From Paenibacillus taiwanensis DSM 18679 (GTDB lineage: Bacteria; Bacillota; Bacilli; Paenibacillales; Paenibacillaceae): a stretch of 64,000 nt of DNA. How positions within the stretch are numbered: the first letter of the stretch is position 1; each line of letters opens with the position of its first letter. The translations under genes and the position numbers were made by a program. Below the pieces are notes generated by a model, which ran no database searches, was not told the DNA's origin, and saw only the letters and a program-made list of their open reading frames with translations. Shown in pieces: positions 25,911 to 34,687 of the stretch. The stretch covers positions 310,001 to 374,000 of the forward strand of contig NZ_AULE01000023.1 in assembly GCF_000425125.1 (NCBI RefSeq). The letters run 5' to 3'.

Positions 25911-28418
25911 TTAATGGACGCGGGATACGAGTAATCCGCTTGTTAAGGCATCAAGCGTCGGCTTAATACTAGCCGTCTCCAAATTAGCCTTTGAAGATAC
26001 GAAGTAGCGGAATTCATAGAAGCCGCCAAGCGTAGCTTTAAAGTTGGTTTCCCAATAGTTGGTCATCAGCCACGCATAAGTTTCCGGCTTCGCATCTGCG
26101 GGCTGTTGGGAATGGACAAGTCGGCGACCATACTCCAGTGATCCCCATTGTATGAGGGGGGTATCAGGTGTTGCCAGCAGCAGGGTGTTGGATGCATCCT
26201 GCCAAGCGATGCCCTCTTGAATACATGAGTAATCGAGACAAGTGCCTGGCAGTTGATCGAGCCAAGGGCGTACCAGTGCGCCTGCCTTGTCGGCATATAC
26301 GGTGTCTTCCGCTGCGTTACCGCTCGTAAATGGCAGCGCCACATAGACGTTTTCGGGATTCCAGACGCTATCTTTGTGCAGCCTTATAGAGACATCGACA
26401 CGATTGGAACAAGCATGTACTTTAAGGAACAGCGCATAATAGCTCATACCCTCCACCTTGTAAAGTAGTTCAACAGTTGCATATAGCGGTCCATTTTCCA
26501 AGGTGCGTACCCGCACTAATTGCCCAATGGATCGCTTCACATTTATCCCTTTGCGGTTTCGTCCCATCTGGCTTCGAACAGCCCAGACTTGTGCAGGATC
26601 TATGTCATTGACGGGTGGAGTTACCTCGTAAATAGGTGTAAAAGCATTGTAATTCCGGTCTGAGCGCAGCATTTCTTGCTCAATCTCTTTGTTGTACCAC
26701 GATACAATTCCAGTGCCTTCTTGCCACGTTATTCGAGTATAGGGAGATTCAACTCCATGCTGTGTGACGTGGATAGGGTGCGCTGCGTCTGCTGCTGTTA
26801 CTTGCTTGAACATATCCTCCATGTCATACACTCGATCACTACCTATTAAGCGAGTATTGGTTGTCATTACTCCAACAGGCTTGCTGCTGCCCTGTTTAGC
26901 CCGCAACGTTAACGTACATTGTTCCTGCGCTTGCAGCTCGATGTCTACAATAATGGACTGTTGGTGTGGAGCCTGATGCGGCAATATGTTGCCCGTTGTC
27001 TCGCAAACGACCTCCAGACCGTGCGGGAAATGAGCAGGTTCCCACCCGTCCAACTGCAATGTGATCGTATCTCTTGCTGTCGTATCCGCCAGATTGACGA
27101 CACGATAGCGGTAAGGACGATTGGGGGACAGCGTTGACGTCCCTTGAGCTAGAAGCGCTTTATCCAGCGCACGGTAAGCTAAGCGACTAGCTTCAGCTGC
27201 GTTAGTTTGCTTACGGACTTCAAGCAGTTGGACATTCGGATGCCAAGGTTCATAAATGGACGAATGATAACCCCAAGTATGCTCGGCGTACATAATAAGT
27301 GCCTGCTCTGCTGCTCCAATCTCTTGCTCGGTAACTGCTGAACGGTCAGGGTCGAGACGTTTAACTTTGCGCAGTGTTCTTTGCGCGTCCCGGTATATTT
27401 GTGTGTGCATGGCAGTAGAGCTGACACCATCTGACCACCAATCAGGCCAATCCCCGCGATGCACGGGCAATTGGGTTAAGTTCTCCTGCTTCAAGCGAGC
27501 GAAGAAGGCGGATAACGTTGTCATTTCGATGCGAATACAATCGCCGAATTGTGCATTCCATTCCGAGATCCAATCGGCTATCGCAGCGTTAGGGGCTCCA
27601 TTATCCGTTGCCAATCCTGATAACATTACAGGTACGAAGGAGAACGGATATTGTTCGGCTTCAAGCTGACAAACGTAACGATGCAGGCGGATACGGGCCA
27701 ATTGGTCATGTGTAGTTTTATTTTCATAGAGTTGATGCTGAAATTCATCCTGTATCATATATTTGCCTAGCGCATCCGGACAAAGACCAAGCTCATTGCC
27801 AAACATGTAATGCTCGCCGTTCCATACGAGCAGCTTATCGCCTGAAGCAGTTTCCCACCAGAACGGCTGCTGCTTGCGGCCAAGCGCATACATTCCGTGG
27901 TGCGTATGAATACAGGAAAATAAGTGCTCGATCCCGTTATCGAGCAGGCTTTGTGCGTAACCCCAGCTGTATCCATTGATATCAGCTGTCATGGCACTAT
28001 CAATGGTGTGCCCAATGGATGCAGCATATGTTTGGGCCTTGCTGTGAAGGCGCTGCAACAAGTCATAATCAGGCAGTTCTGTCATGTTTAAATAAGTGCC
28101 GGAGAGCTCGATGTCTCCGCGTAATACGGCATCAGCAAAGTTTTGCTGTTCTGCCGGTGATGCTTCTTCTAGGAAGCGCTCAACGGCCCAGAACGTTTCG
28201 CAGGTCCAACGGAAACCTGTCCACCCTGGCTTGCTGCCATCATGGGCGGCAGTAACGACTCGAAGGGCTTGGCGAATAAAGTCGATATGATATTGTTCGA
28301 TTTTTTCTTGGCGCTCAGTATAACCAATATCGGTATGCGAATGATGAATGGCGTATATTGTCCACGGGCGTGATGGTTGCTCAATAGCTGTTTGTTTCAC
28401 TTGTTGTTGTAAATCCAT
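25911..28418 (-). CDS. Divergent GH38-like glycoside hydrolase
   Basis: An 835-residue protein with a GH38-type N-terminal domain. The metal motif is HHSHTDIGYTERQ (His 26, His 28, Asp 30) in place of the HxHWDREW of typical alpha-mannosidases, and the probable nucleophile is Asp 146 in ADINGYSWGYAQSLLDNGI. Later HTWGYHSSIYEPWHPN near 390 is a plausible further metal site. The C-terminal half is beta-sandwich-like. No signal peptide, so it is cytoplasmic. AAAGGAGC precedes ATG 28418. It is the last gene after the AraC regulator, phosphomannose isomerase and ROK kinase, so an alpha-mannosidase or related activity is likely; the divergent motif leaves linkage and sugar open. Confidence 0.85.
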   Translation of the reverse strand: MDLQQQVKQTAIEQPSRPWTIYAIHHSHTDIGYTERQEKIEQYHIDFIRQALRVVTAAHDGSKPGWTGFRWTCETFWAVERFLEEASPAEQQNFADAVLRGDIELSGTYLNMTELPDYDLLQRLHSKAQTYAASIGHTIDSAMTADINGYSWGYAQSLLDNGIEHLFSCIHTHHGMYALGRKQQPFWWETASGDKLLVWNGEHYMFGNELGLCPDALGKYMIQDEFQHQLYENKTTHDQLARIRLHRYVCQLEAEQYPFSFVPVMLSGLATDNGAPNAAIADWISEWNAQFGDCIRIEMTTLSAFFARLKQENLTQLPVHRGDWPDWWSDGVSSTAMHTQIYRDAQRTLRKVKRLDPDRSAVTEQEIGAAEQALIMYAEHTWGYHSSIYEPWHPNVQLLEVRKQTNAAEASRLAYRALDKALLAQGTSTLSPNRPYRYRVVNLADTTARDTITLQLDGWEPAHFPHGLEVVCETTGNILPHQAPHQQSIIVDIELQAQEQCTLTLRAKQGSSKPVGVMTTNTRLIGSDRVYDMEDMFKQVTAADAAHPIHVTQHGVESPYTRITWQEGTGIVSWYNKEIEQEMLRSDRNYNAFTPIYEVTPPVNDIDPAQVWAVRSQMGRNRKGINVKRSIGQLVRVRTLENGPLYATVELLYKVEGMSYYALFLKVHACSNRVDVSIRLHKDSVWNPENVYVALPFTSGNAAEDTVYADKAGALVRPWLDQLPGTCLDYSCIQEGIAWQDASNTLLLATPDTPLIQWGSLEYGRRLVHSQQPADAKPETYAWLMTNYWETNFKATLGGFYEFRYFVSSKANLETASIKPTLDALTSGLLVSRVH

Positions 28419-28508
28419 AATAAATGCTCCTTTACATCTAGGATTAGTTTAAATTTGTACGGTAGTATGAGGTAACGAGTAGATCAGTGAATCTGAAAGT
28501 GTTCTTAT

Positions 28509-28528
28509 TTGAGTCAAATTGAGTCAAA
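28509..28528. repeat. Tandem 10-bp repeat upstream of the GH38-like gene
   Basis: TTGAGTCAAA occurs twice without spacing (28509-28518 and 28519-28528), about 90 bases upstream of the minus-strand GH38-like start. Possible regulator half-sites; on the minus strand each copy holds a -35-like TTGACT, though no matching -10 is placed properly. Confidence 0.4.
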
Positions 28529-28553
28529 AGTTTGCGTCTGTCTTATGGGACGT

Positions 28554-29711
28554 CTATCGGAATAAAAGTTCTATTCCCTCAAATACATGCTCCATCAGGT
28601 CACCTTGATGTGTAACGACCGGAGCAGGATTGCCAAGGCTGACTTCCAAATAGGGCAGCCAGAGGTCGCAGCTCTTGGCAATCTGCCCGCCTAACACGAG
28701 GCGGTCCGGTTTAAACCGCGCCGTATACGGCGCAAGCATGCGGCCGAGGTGGAATCCGTACTCGGCCCATGCATCAGCAGCGCGCTTGTCGCCTACACGG
28801 GCTGCTAATGCAAGCTCTTGCACATCCTGCTGCGGATGGCGGCGTGCGCCATATATGTCGGCAAGCGCGATCAAGCCGCGTCGGCCGAACTGCTCGTCAA
28901 CCGCGGCATGGCGATAGCGCTCTGCGTACAGCATGCCGCTTGGTGGCACTCCGTCGCGGCCTTCCACCAGCTTGCCGTGGTCGACAAAGCCTGAACCTAG
29001 CCCCGTGCCAAGTGTTAGGCAGATTAGCCGCTCGGACGGGTATAGGCGGCTTACGCCTAGCGCAAACAGCGAGGCATCGTTCGCAAAGCGGATGTCCGCC
29101 TCGGCCAACCTTCGCACCCACGCTTGTGCCGTTCGTAAAGAAGCGCGTCGTCGCAGTTCGCGTTGCAGCAGCTCGCCAACGTTCATCCCGTACAGGCGCT
29201 CATACTTGCTTACCCCTTGCAGCAGGGCGACACCGTTCTCGTAATCGAACGGGCCGGGGAAGGCAAAGCCGATACGGACCTTATAACTGGGCGTCGTGGG
29301 CCGTACCGGGGCTGCTGCACGTATCATGCCGCGAGCCCTGATGTGCTCGGTATGCTCAACAGTTGTGTAGGGTCTAGCAGCATCAGCCCTTTTGTTTGTT
29401 GGGGTAATGGCTTTCTGGCGTGCGCTAAAGGGAGTTCGGTCGGCAATGGCAACGCCAACCTCATCCTGTGTAGAGCGGGCTCGTGAGGGATGGCGTGCCG
29501 CCTCATACGCCCCGAGCAATTCCATGCATACATTGGCGAAATTTGCGATTATAACGTGTGTTTCTCGCTCAGAGCAGGAAGGCTGTACGATGCGCAAATG
29601 AGGCAGCAAGCGGCCATCTTCGAGCAAGGCCGCCTTTAGTGTTGTGCCTCCTGCATCCAGAGCAAGCGTGACTGTGCGTACAGGCGCGGCGTGACGCAAG
29701 GGCGCAGTCAT
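28554..29711 (-). CDS. ROK family sugar kinase with a long insertion
   Basis: A 385-residue ASKHA-fold kinase. Seen: the phosphate-1 motif LALDAGGTTLKAALL near 16-30, the catalytic Asp in FANDASLFALG, the phosphate-2 motif LTLGTGLGSGF, and the adenosine region RLVLGGQIAKS. Two oddities. Residues about 70-142 form an Arg/Ala/Thr-rich insertion not expected in ROK kinases, and the usual zinc motif (CxCGxxGC) is missing, replaced by VDEQFGRRGLIALADIYG. Local GC content is high. Its ATG overlaps the stop of the phosphomannose isomerase gene by 4 bases, so translation is probably coupled. Likely a mannose (or other hexose) kinase that feeds that isomerase. Confidence 0.85.
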   Translation of the reverse strand: MTAPLRHAAPVRTVTLALDAGGTTLKAALLEDGRLLPHLRIVQPSCSERETHVIIANFANVCMELLGAYEAARHPSRARSTQDEVGVAIADRTPFSARQKAITPTNKRADAARPYTTVEHTEHIRARGMIRAAAPVRPTTPSYKVRIGFAFPGPFDYENGVALLQGVSKYERLYGMNVGELLQRELRRRASLRTAQAWVRRLAEADIRFANDASLFALGVSRLYPSERLICLTLGTGLGSGFVDHGKLVEGRDGVPPSGMLYAERYRHAAVDEQFGRRGLIALADIYGARRHPQQDVQELALAARVGDKRAADAWAEYGFHLGRMLAPYTARFKPDRLVLGGQIAKSCDLWLPYLEVSLGNPAPVVTHQGDLMEHVFEGIELLFR

Positions 29712-31927
29712 TTGCGTGCCTCCTTGCCATCATGCCAGCCGTGAGGCAGCAGCGGTGTACGCCAGCTTGGAGCCACCTGTGCACGGATGAGCGTACATGG
29801 CGCTCCGCCTACATTTTCCAACCGATAACGACCGATGCTAGCTGGCACAATGTAAGCCTCGGCGTACCCCCACTCTACAGCCTTCGAGACTTCTGCTTCC
29901 GGTATTAGACGGACACGTTCGCCTTCTACGAGATTTAGCATCACAAATGCATCTTCCGTGTTGTCATTCCATGTGTCGACGAGTTTCAGCCGCCGTACCT
30001 GAAACAGCAAATCGTCACGTTCGGCGAGCAGCTCTTCTACATTGGCCCCTTGTGTACGGTGTACGACAGGCTTAGCAATTAACTCTTGACGTACCATCGC
30101 CGTATCGATGCTATCGTCAATATTGCAGGCGGCGTGCTCGCGGTTAATGGGCCTAGGCAAGCCATCCTTGTCCAACCGCAAATAATCATATATTTTAAAC
30201 GTGAACCACCACGTTGTTGATGAAATCTCCAGTACGAAGTTGTCCCGACCTGAGCTATGCACAGCGCCTGGCGGGATCAGGAACAGATCCCCTTTTGTAG
30301 CAGACCACTCATTAACGTAATCACTTAGCATAAGCGGTACCTGAGCAGCATGAGCTGCATCTACGCCAGTCAGCAGTTGCTTTCCTGTGACCCCCTCTTT
30401 TAGGCCAAGCGTAACTGTTGGAGTGGAGCCAGACTTTTGTTCCATCACATAATAGGATTCCTGCTGTGTCATCGTCTCGTTAAATTCAGACGCTGCGTAA
30501 TGTTGCTGCGGATGAACTTGTAAGGACAAGCGATCACCATCGATGGTATCCAAATAGTTAAATCGAATCGGGAAATAGTCACCAAACAGCTCCACATTTC
30601 GTTTCCCCAATATAGCTAAGGCTTCTGCTTGGAGCAGAAGTGTGAACGGTACTTCAATAGTATAGTCACCATACCCGAGCAGCAGCGTGTTTTCCGGTGC
30701 AATCGGCTCAAAGCTCCATGCGCAATTGGACCATTCACTTGGCAGGCTGCACAGCTCTTTTAAATATTGTCCACCCCATATACCGGGGGCAAAAAACGGT
30801 TTTACTCTAAACGGCTGTCGTGCAGCCTCGTTTAGCATCGCTGACAGCATGGGGACAGGGACGGAAATGGGGGCTGCGGGATTATTCATATCTACATAAA
30901 TATGAAATGCAGCAACATATTCTTTGCGGTATCGCTCCCATACCGGCCACTCCAAAAATAGAGCTTCCTTGTAGGTAGTGACGGAGTCTCCTGAGCTGTC
31001 GATACCGAGACTTCCCATCCCTTGCTGATGCAACAGCTGTTGATTTTCACGGGATAAATCCAGATAGCAGGCCAAGTTGGACGTTGCAGTTGCCTTTTCA
31101 GTTGCTGCTATATTCGATGCCGAAAAGGGTGCTGAAGTCACATCCGCAGTTGCTGTCACTGCGGTCATCCCCGTTGCTGACGCTGCATTTTCTTCTGCCT
31201 GTAGCCAATAAGCACCTGGACCGTAAATGACAAGCAGCTTATCAAGGCCAAAATGAGCTGCCTGATGTGTTAGTGTATTCAGGTTCGTGTGTTCCACTGA
31301 ATTCACTGCACCATCACCGTAAATTGCTAATCTGGCATCTACATCTGACTGCCATTCGGTGCGGGCGGTATCGCGGAAATAATGATGAACGTGAACGTCT
31401 GAAGCCATATATCCAAAAGCGCGGTTGTCAGTCAAATAAGGCATGAACTGTTGTTTTAGTTGAGCGGAGCTCTTCATATAGTCGTACGTACAAAACGTAA
31501 ACATAGAAATGCCGCGGTGTGAACTAGCCTCTTGCAGGACATGTATCGCCGCTTCAAAATCTGCCCCATGAGTACCATCTATTATGATGGTGCGGCAGCT
31601 TGTACGATTCGTATTTTCCTTGTCACTTAATTGCTTGGCCTCGTCATCCTTGTATGCGATTGGTGCCAAGAAGGGATGTTCCCAATTTAAGGCCCACTGG
31701 ACTATAAATTCGGCCCATTCCTGATAATCTACCGTAATGCATTTTGATTTGTTATCGGTAACGGATTTATTTGTAGCTGTTTTATTAAACTGTTTCTGTT
31801 GTTCATCTTGTTCACTTTGTTCACGTTGCTGACTGACCAAATTATACGAGTTAAGGTGTACAACGTTAATCGGATACGTTTGAAAGGGACGTGCTGATAA
31901 TGATCCTGTATAGGTTGCTGCTGGCAC
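29708..31927 (-). CDS. Class I phosphomannose isomerase fused to a kinase-like N-terminal region
   Basis: A 739-residue protein. The C-terminal part from about residue 370 is a class I mannose-6-phosphate isomerase: FFAPGIWGGQYLKE, the zinc ligands in LSLQVHPQQHY (Gln, His), QQESYYVME (Glu) and PPGAVHSSG (His). The N-terminal part, about 1-365, resembles a nucleoside/uridine-kinase-like fold: IIIDGTHGADFEAA at the P-loop position lacks the GxGK[ST] core, then LLVIYGPGAYWL, CYLDLSRENQQ and LEWPVWERYRKEY. An Ala/Thr-rich stretch near 255-290 looks disordered. GTG 31927 is chosen (GGAGG 8 bases upstream); ATG 31957 has no site. Converts Man-6-P to Fru-6-P, fed by the ROK kinase whose gene overlaps. 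Confidence 0.82.
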   Translation of the reverse strand: MPAATYTGSLSARPFQTYPINVVHLNSYNLVSQQREQSEQDEQQKQFNKTATNKSVTDNKSKCITVDYQEWAEFIVQWALNWEHPFLAPIAYKDDEAKQLSDKENTNRTSCRTIIIDGTHGADFEAAIHVLQEASSHRGISMFTFCTYDYMKSSAQLKQQFMPYLTDNRAFGYMASDVHVHHYFRDTARTEWQSDVDARLAIYGDGAVNSVEHTNLNTLTHQAAHFGLDKLLVIYGPGAYWLQAEENAASATGMTAVTATADVTSAPFSASNIAATEKATATSNLACYLDLSRENQQLLHQQGMGSLGIDSSGDSVTTYKEALFLEWPVWERYRKEYVAAFHIYVDMNNPAAPISVPVPMLSAMLNEAARQPFRVKPFFAPGIWGGQYLKELCSLPSEWSNCAWSFEPIAPENTLLLGYGDYTIEVPFTLLLQAEALAILGKRNVELFGDYFPIRFNYLDTIDGDRLSLQVHPQQHYAASEFNETMTQQESYYVMEQKSGSTPTVTLGLKEGVTGKQLLTGVDAAHAAQVPLMLSDYVNEWSATKGDLFLIPPGAVHSSGRDNFVLEISSTTWWFTFKIYDYLRLDKDGLPRPINREHAACNIDDSIDTAMVRQELIAKPVVHRTQGANVEELLAERDDLLFQVRRLKLVDTWNDNTEDAFVMLNLVEGERVRLIPEAEVSKAVEWGYAEAYIVPASIGRYRLENVGGAPCTLIRAQVAPSWRTPLLPHGWHDGKEARK

Positions 31928-32039
31928 TATGAACGCCTCCATTTCCGCCAAGCGCATGTTGTTATGCTCTTATTGTAAACAGCGGATAAAGAGGCGTATT
32001 TACACAAACAAGTACGCCTTTTGTACAATCAGGACATCT

Positions 32040-32987
32040 TTAGGTTGAGGTGGATTTTGGTGGTGATGTTGGAAAGTGCTGAGAGCCTGATCTTCCCTCT
32101 GTGAACTGGACACGTCGAAAGCGGGCAGGAGCCACGCCAAGCTTACGCGTAAACACCCTTGTAAAATAGTGTACGGATTCAAATCCGCAGCGAGAGGCGA
32201 TGTCTTTGATCGCTAGTTCCTCCCGCAGCAGCATTTCGGCTGCCAATTGCACACGCCGCTCTTGTATATAATGGACAAAGGTTTGATTCAGCTCTTGTGC
32301 AAACAGTCTCGTCAAATGGCGAGAGGAAATGTGTAAATGATGAGCAACCAGTTGGAGCGACAAGTTTTCACTTATGTTGTCATCAATAAATAGCTTGGCT
32401 TGGCGAAAAAGAGGATTGCCATCTTCTTTGCCCTCTGTTGTTACGCTCAGCGTATCTGTATCGCCGCCATGAAGCGGGAGCAGTGAGATCAGAAGTGTTA
32501 ACGCGGTATGATGTACGGCAAGTGCAGGGAACGATGATGGCTCCGTGAACATGGAAATGATAGTCGACCACAAATGGGCTGTCGGCCTCACCATAGTATC
32601 TTGTAAGACGGGAACCCCCTCTTCAGCTAAATGGCGGAAAGCTTGAACATAAGAGGAAGTGCTTCCTTCTTCAATCACCTCAAATGCTGTATAACAGAGC
32701 GCCATCCCATGTTCGCTGCATATTTGATGCCATTTTCCCGGCCGAGATAAAAAAGCCGTACCCGTCAGCAGTTCATATTCGCGGCCTTCTTCCATATATA
32801 TACCTTGTCCCTCCATAACATAACAGGCTTCAAAGAAGGAATGGCGGTGTGGCGTATTGTCATAATGTTCCGGCATAAATCCCCAATAAAGGACTTTTAA
32901 CTGGAGTCCAGGTCCGGTTAGCTGCATAGCGGTTCGATTCAAAATCGTATTAGCTCGCTTAAACGCGGAGACGGTCTGCAAATCCAT
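32040..32987 (-). CDS. AraC-family transcriptional regulator of the mannose operon
   Basis: A 315-residue regulator with an N-terminal cupin sensor (HRHSFFEACYVMEGQG near 47-62) and a C-terminal AraC domain with two helix-turn-helix units (LSLQLVAHHLHISSRHLTRLF and AIKDIASRCGFESVHYFTRVF). The start at 32987 has AGGTG 7 bases upstream. It is the first of four co-directional genes; 112 bases separate it from the isomerase gene. It probably senses a sugar of this pathway and controls the genes behind it. A sigma-A-like promoter precedes it. Confidence 0.9.
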   Translation of the reverse strand: MDLQTVSAFKRANTILNRTAMQLTGPGLQLKVLYWGFMPEHYDNTPHRHSFFEACYVMEGQGIYMEEGREYELLTGTAFLSRPGKWHQICSEHGMALCYTAFEVIEEGSTSSYVQAFRHLAEEGVPVLQDTMVRPTAHLWSTIISMFTEPSSFPALAVHHTALTLLISLLPLHGGDTDTLSVTTEGKEDGNPLFRQAKLFIDDNISENLSLQLVAHHLHISSRHLTRLFAQELNQTFVHYIQERRVQLAAEMLLREELAIKDIASRCGFESVHYFTRVFTRKLGVAPARFRRVQFTEGRSGSQHFPTSPPKSTST

Positions 32988-33477
32988 AATAGCACCTGCC
33001 TTTTAATTGCTTGATGCACATTTTAGTGAGCATAGCTTAGCTTCTATTGTATCGTTATTATGATGTTGCGTGAAAGGGGAGAGGCATTGTTCTTGAAGTG
33101 TAGAAGCGGTTCCATTTCGTCTTATAGGGTGTCATTTGTAAACTGCCATTTGTCAAATTTGCTTCGATTGTTTACCAGTAATTTAATGGATTAATAGCAA
33201 TTAAACAGGTAAAGTTTGATGACTAGTCTGGGCGAGACGGAATAGGAATGGACAAGATGAAGCAAGCTGTAGAGAGGCTTACACCTGTAATGATATCGTT
33301 TTAGTGGTGAACCTTTATCACTTTGAGAACAGTATAATCTAAAGTTGATCTGGGATTCACAGCAATGTCACACCGGAGGCATAATGTCTGCAAATTGTCA
33401 CAGTTTTCCCTCTTTACATATGGGAAAATGGAAGTGCAAGGAAGAAAAAAGGATTTACTTTACGGAGGGGAAGGACG
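32988..33477. other. Divergent intergenic region before the TorD-like gene
   Basis: Holds the AraC-gene promoter on the left. Toward the TorD-like gene there is a perfect -10 (TATAAT, 33333-33338) without a -35, an imperfect GTGA-N7-TCAC palindrome at 33307-33321 just above it, two copies of TGTCACA about 31 bases apart (near 33367 and 33398), and a 7-bp inverted repeat (33404-33410 with 33422-33428). This suits an activator-dependent promoter. No convincing gene. Confidence 0.45.
33056..33084 (-). promoter_or_regulatory. Sigma-A-like promoter of the AraC regulator gene
   Basis: On the minus strand TTCACG (33084-33079), 17-base spacer, TACAAT (33061-33056). Start near 33049 gives a 60-base leader. 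Confidence 0.5.
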
Positions 33478-34146
33478 ATGCTAACGACGACGGAACAGCC
33501 AGCCCACTGGAATGAACAGACCGTTGAAAGATTGGAAACTCGGAAAGCTGCTTATCAACTATTGGTCGATTTTCTAGGAGAACAACCGACGCTTGAAGTG
33601 ATTGTGTCTTGGCAGAATCATCCGGAACTATCTCGATTGTCTGAAATATCCGAGGGAGCTCGCCTGCTGTGCGAACGGTTGAAGTCGATGTCGCTGAGCG
33701 AGTTGTATGCGGTATTCTCTTCGATGCGCGACGAGTACGTGCGATTGTTCAGCCGGGGTGGCGAATTGCCAGTTACCCCATGCGAGTCCATGTATCGCGC
33801 TTCAGAACAGATGTTGCCGAAGTCCTACGCCCAAGAAGTACGCGAGACTTACGCCGATTTTAGTCTGTATTTTAAGAAGATGCATGGCGAACCCGATGAT
33901 CATATCGCAATCGAATTGGAATTTATGGCCGTTATCATTGAGAAGATGTTGAACACCGTTATGACAGCAGAGCGTTATGATCGTTACATGAATGGACAAC
34001 GCGAATTTGTTAGAGAGCATTTGCAGCGTTGGGCCGCTCGTTTCGGGGAAGATCTGGAACAGCATTCGAAGCATCCTGTATATGTTGCCGTTGGTATTAT
34101 GCTACAGGATTTCTTGGCGAAAGAAGCCGCTTGGGCTGCCAACTAG
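33478..34146 (+). CDS. TorD/DmsD/NarJ-family chaperone (orphan)
   Basis: A 222-residue all-helical protein of the TorD superfamily, cytoplasmic chaperones that bind molybdoenzymes or their signal peptides before export. Family signatures seen: EYVRLFSRGGELPVTPCESMY near 82-102, GEPDDHIAIELEFMAVIIEKM near 140-160, and FVREHLQRWAARFGEDLE followed by HPVYVAVGIMLQDFL. ATG 33478 has GGAGGGG 8 to 9 bases upstream. No molybdoenzyme, Fe-S or cofactor gene is near it; both neighbours are unrelated. Its client must be encoded elsewhere or it serves another role. A terminator follows. Confidence 0.85.
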   Translation: MLTTTEQPAHWNEQTVERLETRKAAYQLLVDFLGEQPTLEVIVSWQNHPELSRLSEISEGARLLCERLKSMSLSELYAVFSSMRDEYVRLFSRGGELPVTPCESMYRASEQMLPKSYAQEVRETYADFSLYFKKMHGEPDDHIAIELEFMAVIIEKMLNTVMTAERYDRYMNGQREFVREHLQRWAARFGEDLEQHSKHPVYVAVGIMLQDFLAKEAAWAAN

Positions 34147-34208
34147 CAGACTAGCTTGGCATGAAGGACAACTCTGTGCGTCGCTTTGTAAGTGACGCAT
34201 GCACATAC

Positions 34209-34248
34209 AAGAAGACGGGTCCCGTTATGAAGGGAACCCGTCTTCTTT
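34209..34248 (+). terminator. Terminator of the TorD-like gene
   Basis: Long stem (34209-34223 with 34232-34247) of GC-rich core flanked by AAGAAG/CTTCTT, then TTGTTATTT. Confidence 0.8.
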
Positions 34249-34372
34249 GTTATTTCATTCTTAGCCTAATGAAGCTATGGCTATACATAAAAGCTTACAT
34301 GGGCCTGCATAAACCTATAAGAGCTATAAGATCTATGAGAGCTGAGTGTTAGTGATAACTCAAATCAACATA

Positions 34373-34687
34373 CTAAGCGATCAATTTTAAGCCAACTACA
34401 GAACCTACAATTAACGCAATACAGCCTACTCTGATGACAGATTTCTGTTCTCCAAAGACAAACATGCCAAGCAGCGTGCTGCCTGCTGTTCCGATACCCG
34501 TCCAGATGGCGTAAGCAGTACCCATAGAGATGCTCTCCATCGCATAGGACAGCAGGGTAAAGCTAACACCAAAAGTTAACGCCATGTACACATAAGAAGA
34601 CCAGTGAGGGTTCGTGGTCGCACGCTTAATGGCAAGTACACCAGCGACTTCACATAGACCCGCCACGATTAGGGCGATCCAAGCCAT
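34373..34687 (-). CDS. SMR efflux subunit, YkkD-like
   Basis: A 104-residue four-TM small multidrug resistance protein. It shows AGLCEVAGV with the membrane-embedded Glu 13 or so in TM1, SYAMESISMGTAYAIWTGIGTAG in TM3 and GLKLIA at the end, close to the YkkD-type half of paired SMR pumps. Its ATG shares one base with the stop of the YkkC-like gene (TAATG), so both subunits are made from one mRNA and likely form a heterodimer. Paired SMR pumps export cationic drugs or guanidinium-type compounds; substrate not shown here. Last gene of the TetR operon. Confidence 0.88.
   Translation of the reverse strand: MAWIALIVAGLCEVAGVLAIKRATTNPHWSSYVYMALTFGVSFTLLSYAMESISMGTAYAIWTGIGTAGSTLLGMFVFGEQKSVIRVGCIALIVGSVVGLKLIA

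Noticed and set aside
28769-29341. 190-residue open frame on the plus strand opposite the ROK kinase gene
   Set aside because: It is antisense to a gene with clear kinase motifs, has no ribosome site, and long antisense frames are expected in this GC-rich stretch.
33250-33304. 18-codon frame MDKMKQAVERLTPVMISF in the gap before the TorD-like gene
   Set aside because: Weak ribosome site and no further support.
33291-33304. cre-like TGATATCGTTTTAG before the TorD-like gene
   Set aside because: Two mismatches at the conserved 3' end and no metabolic reason for catabolite control.
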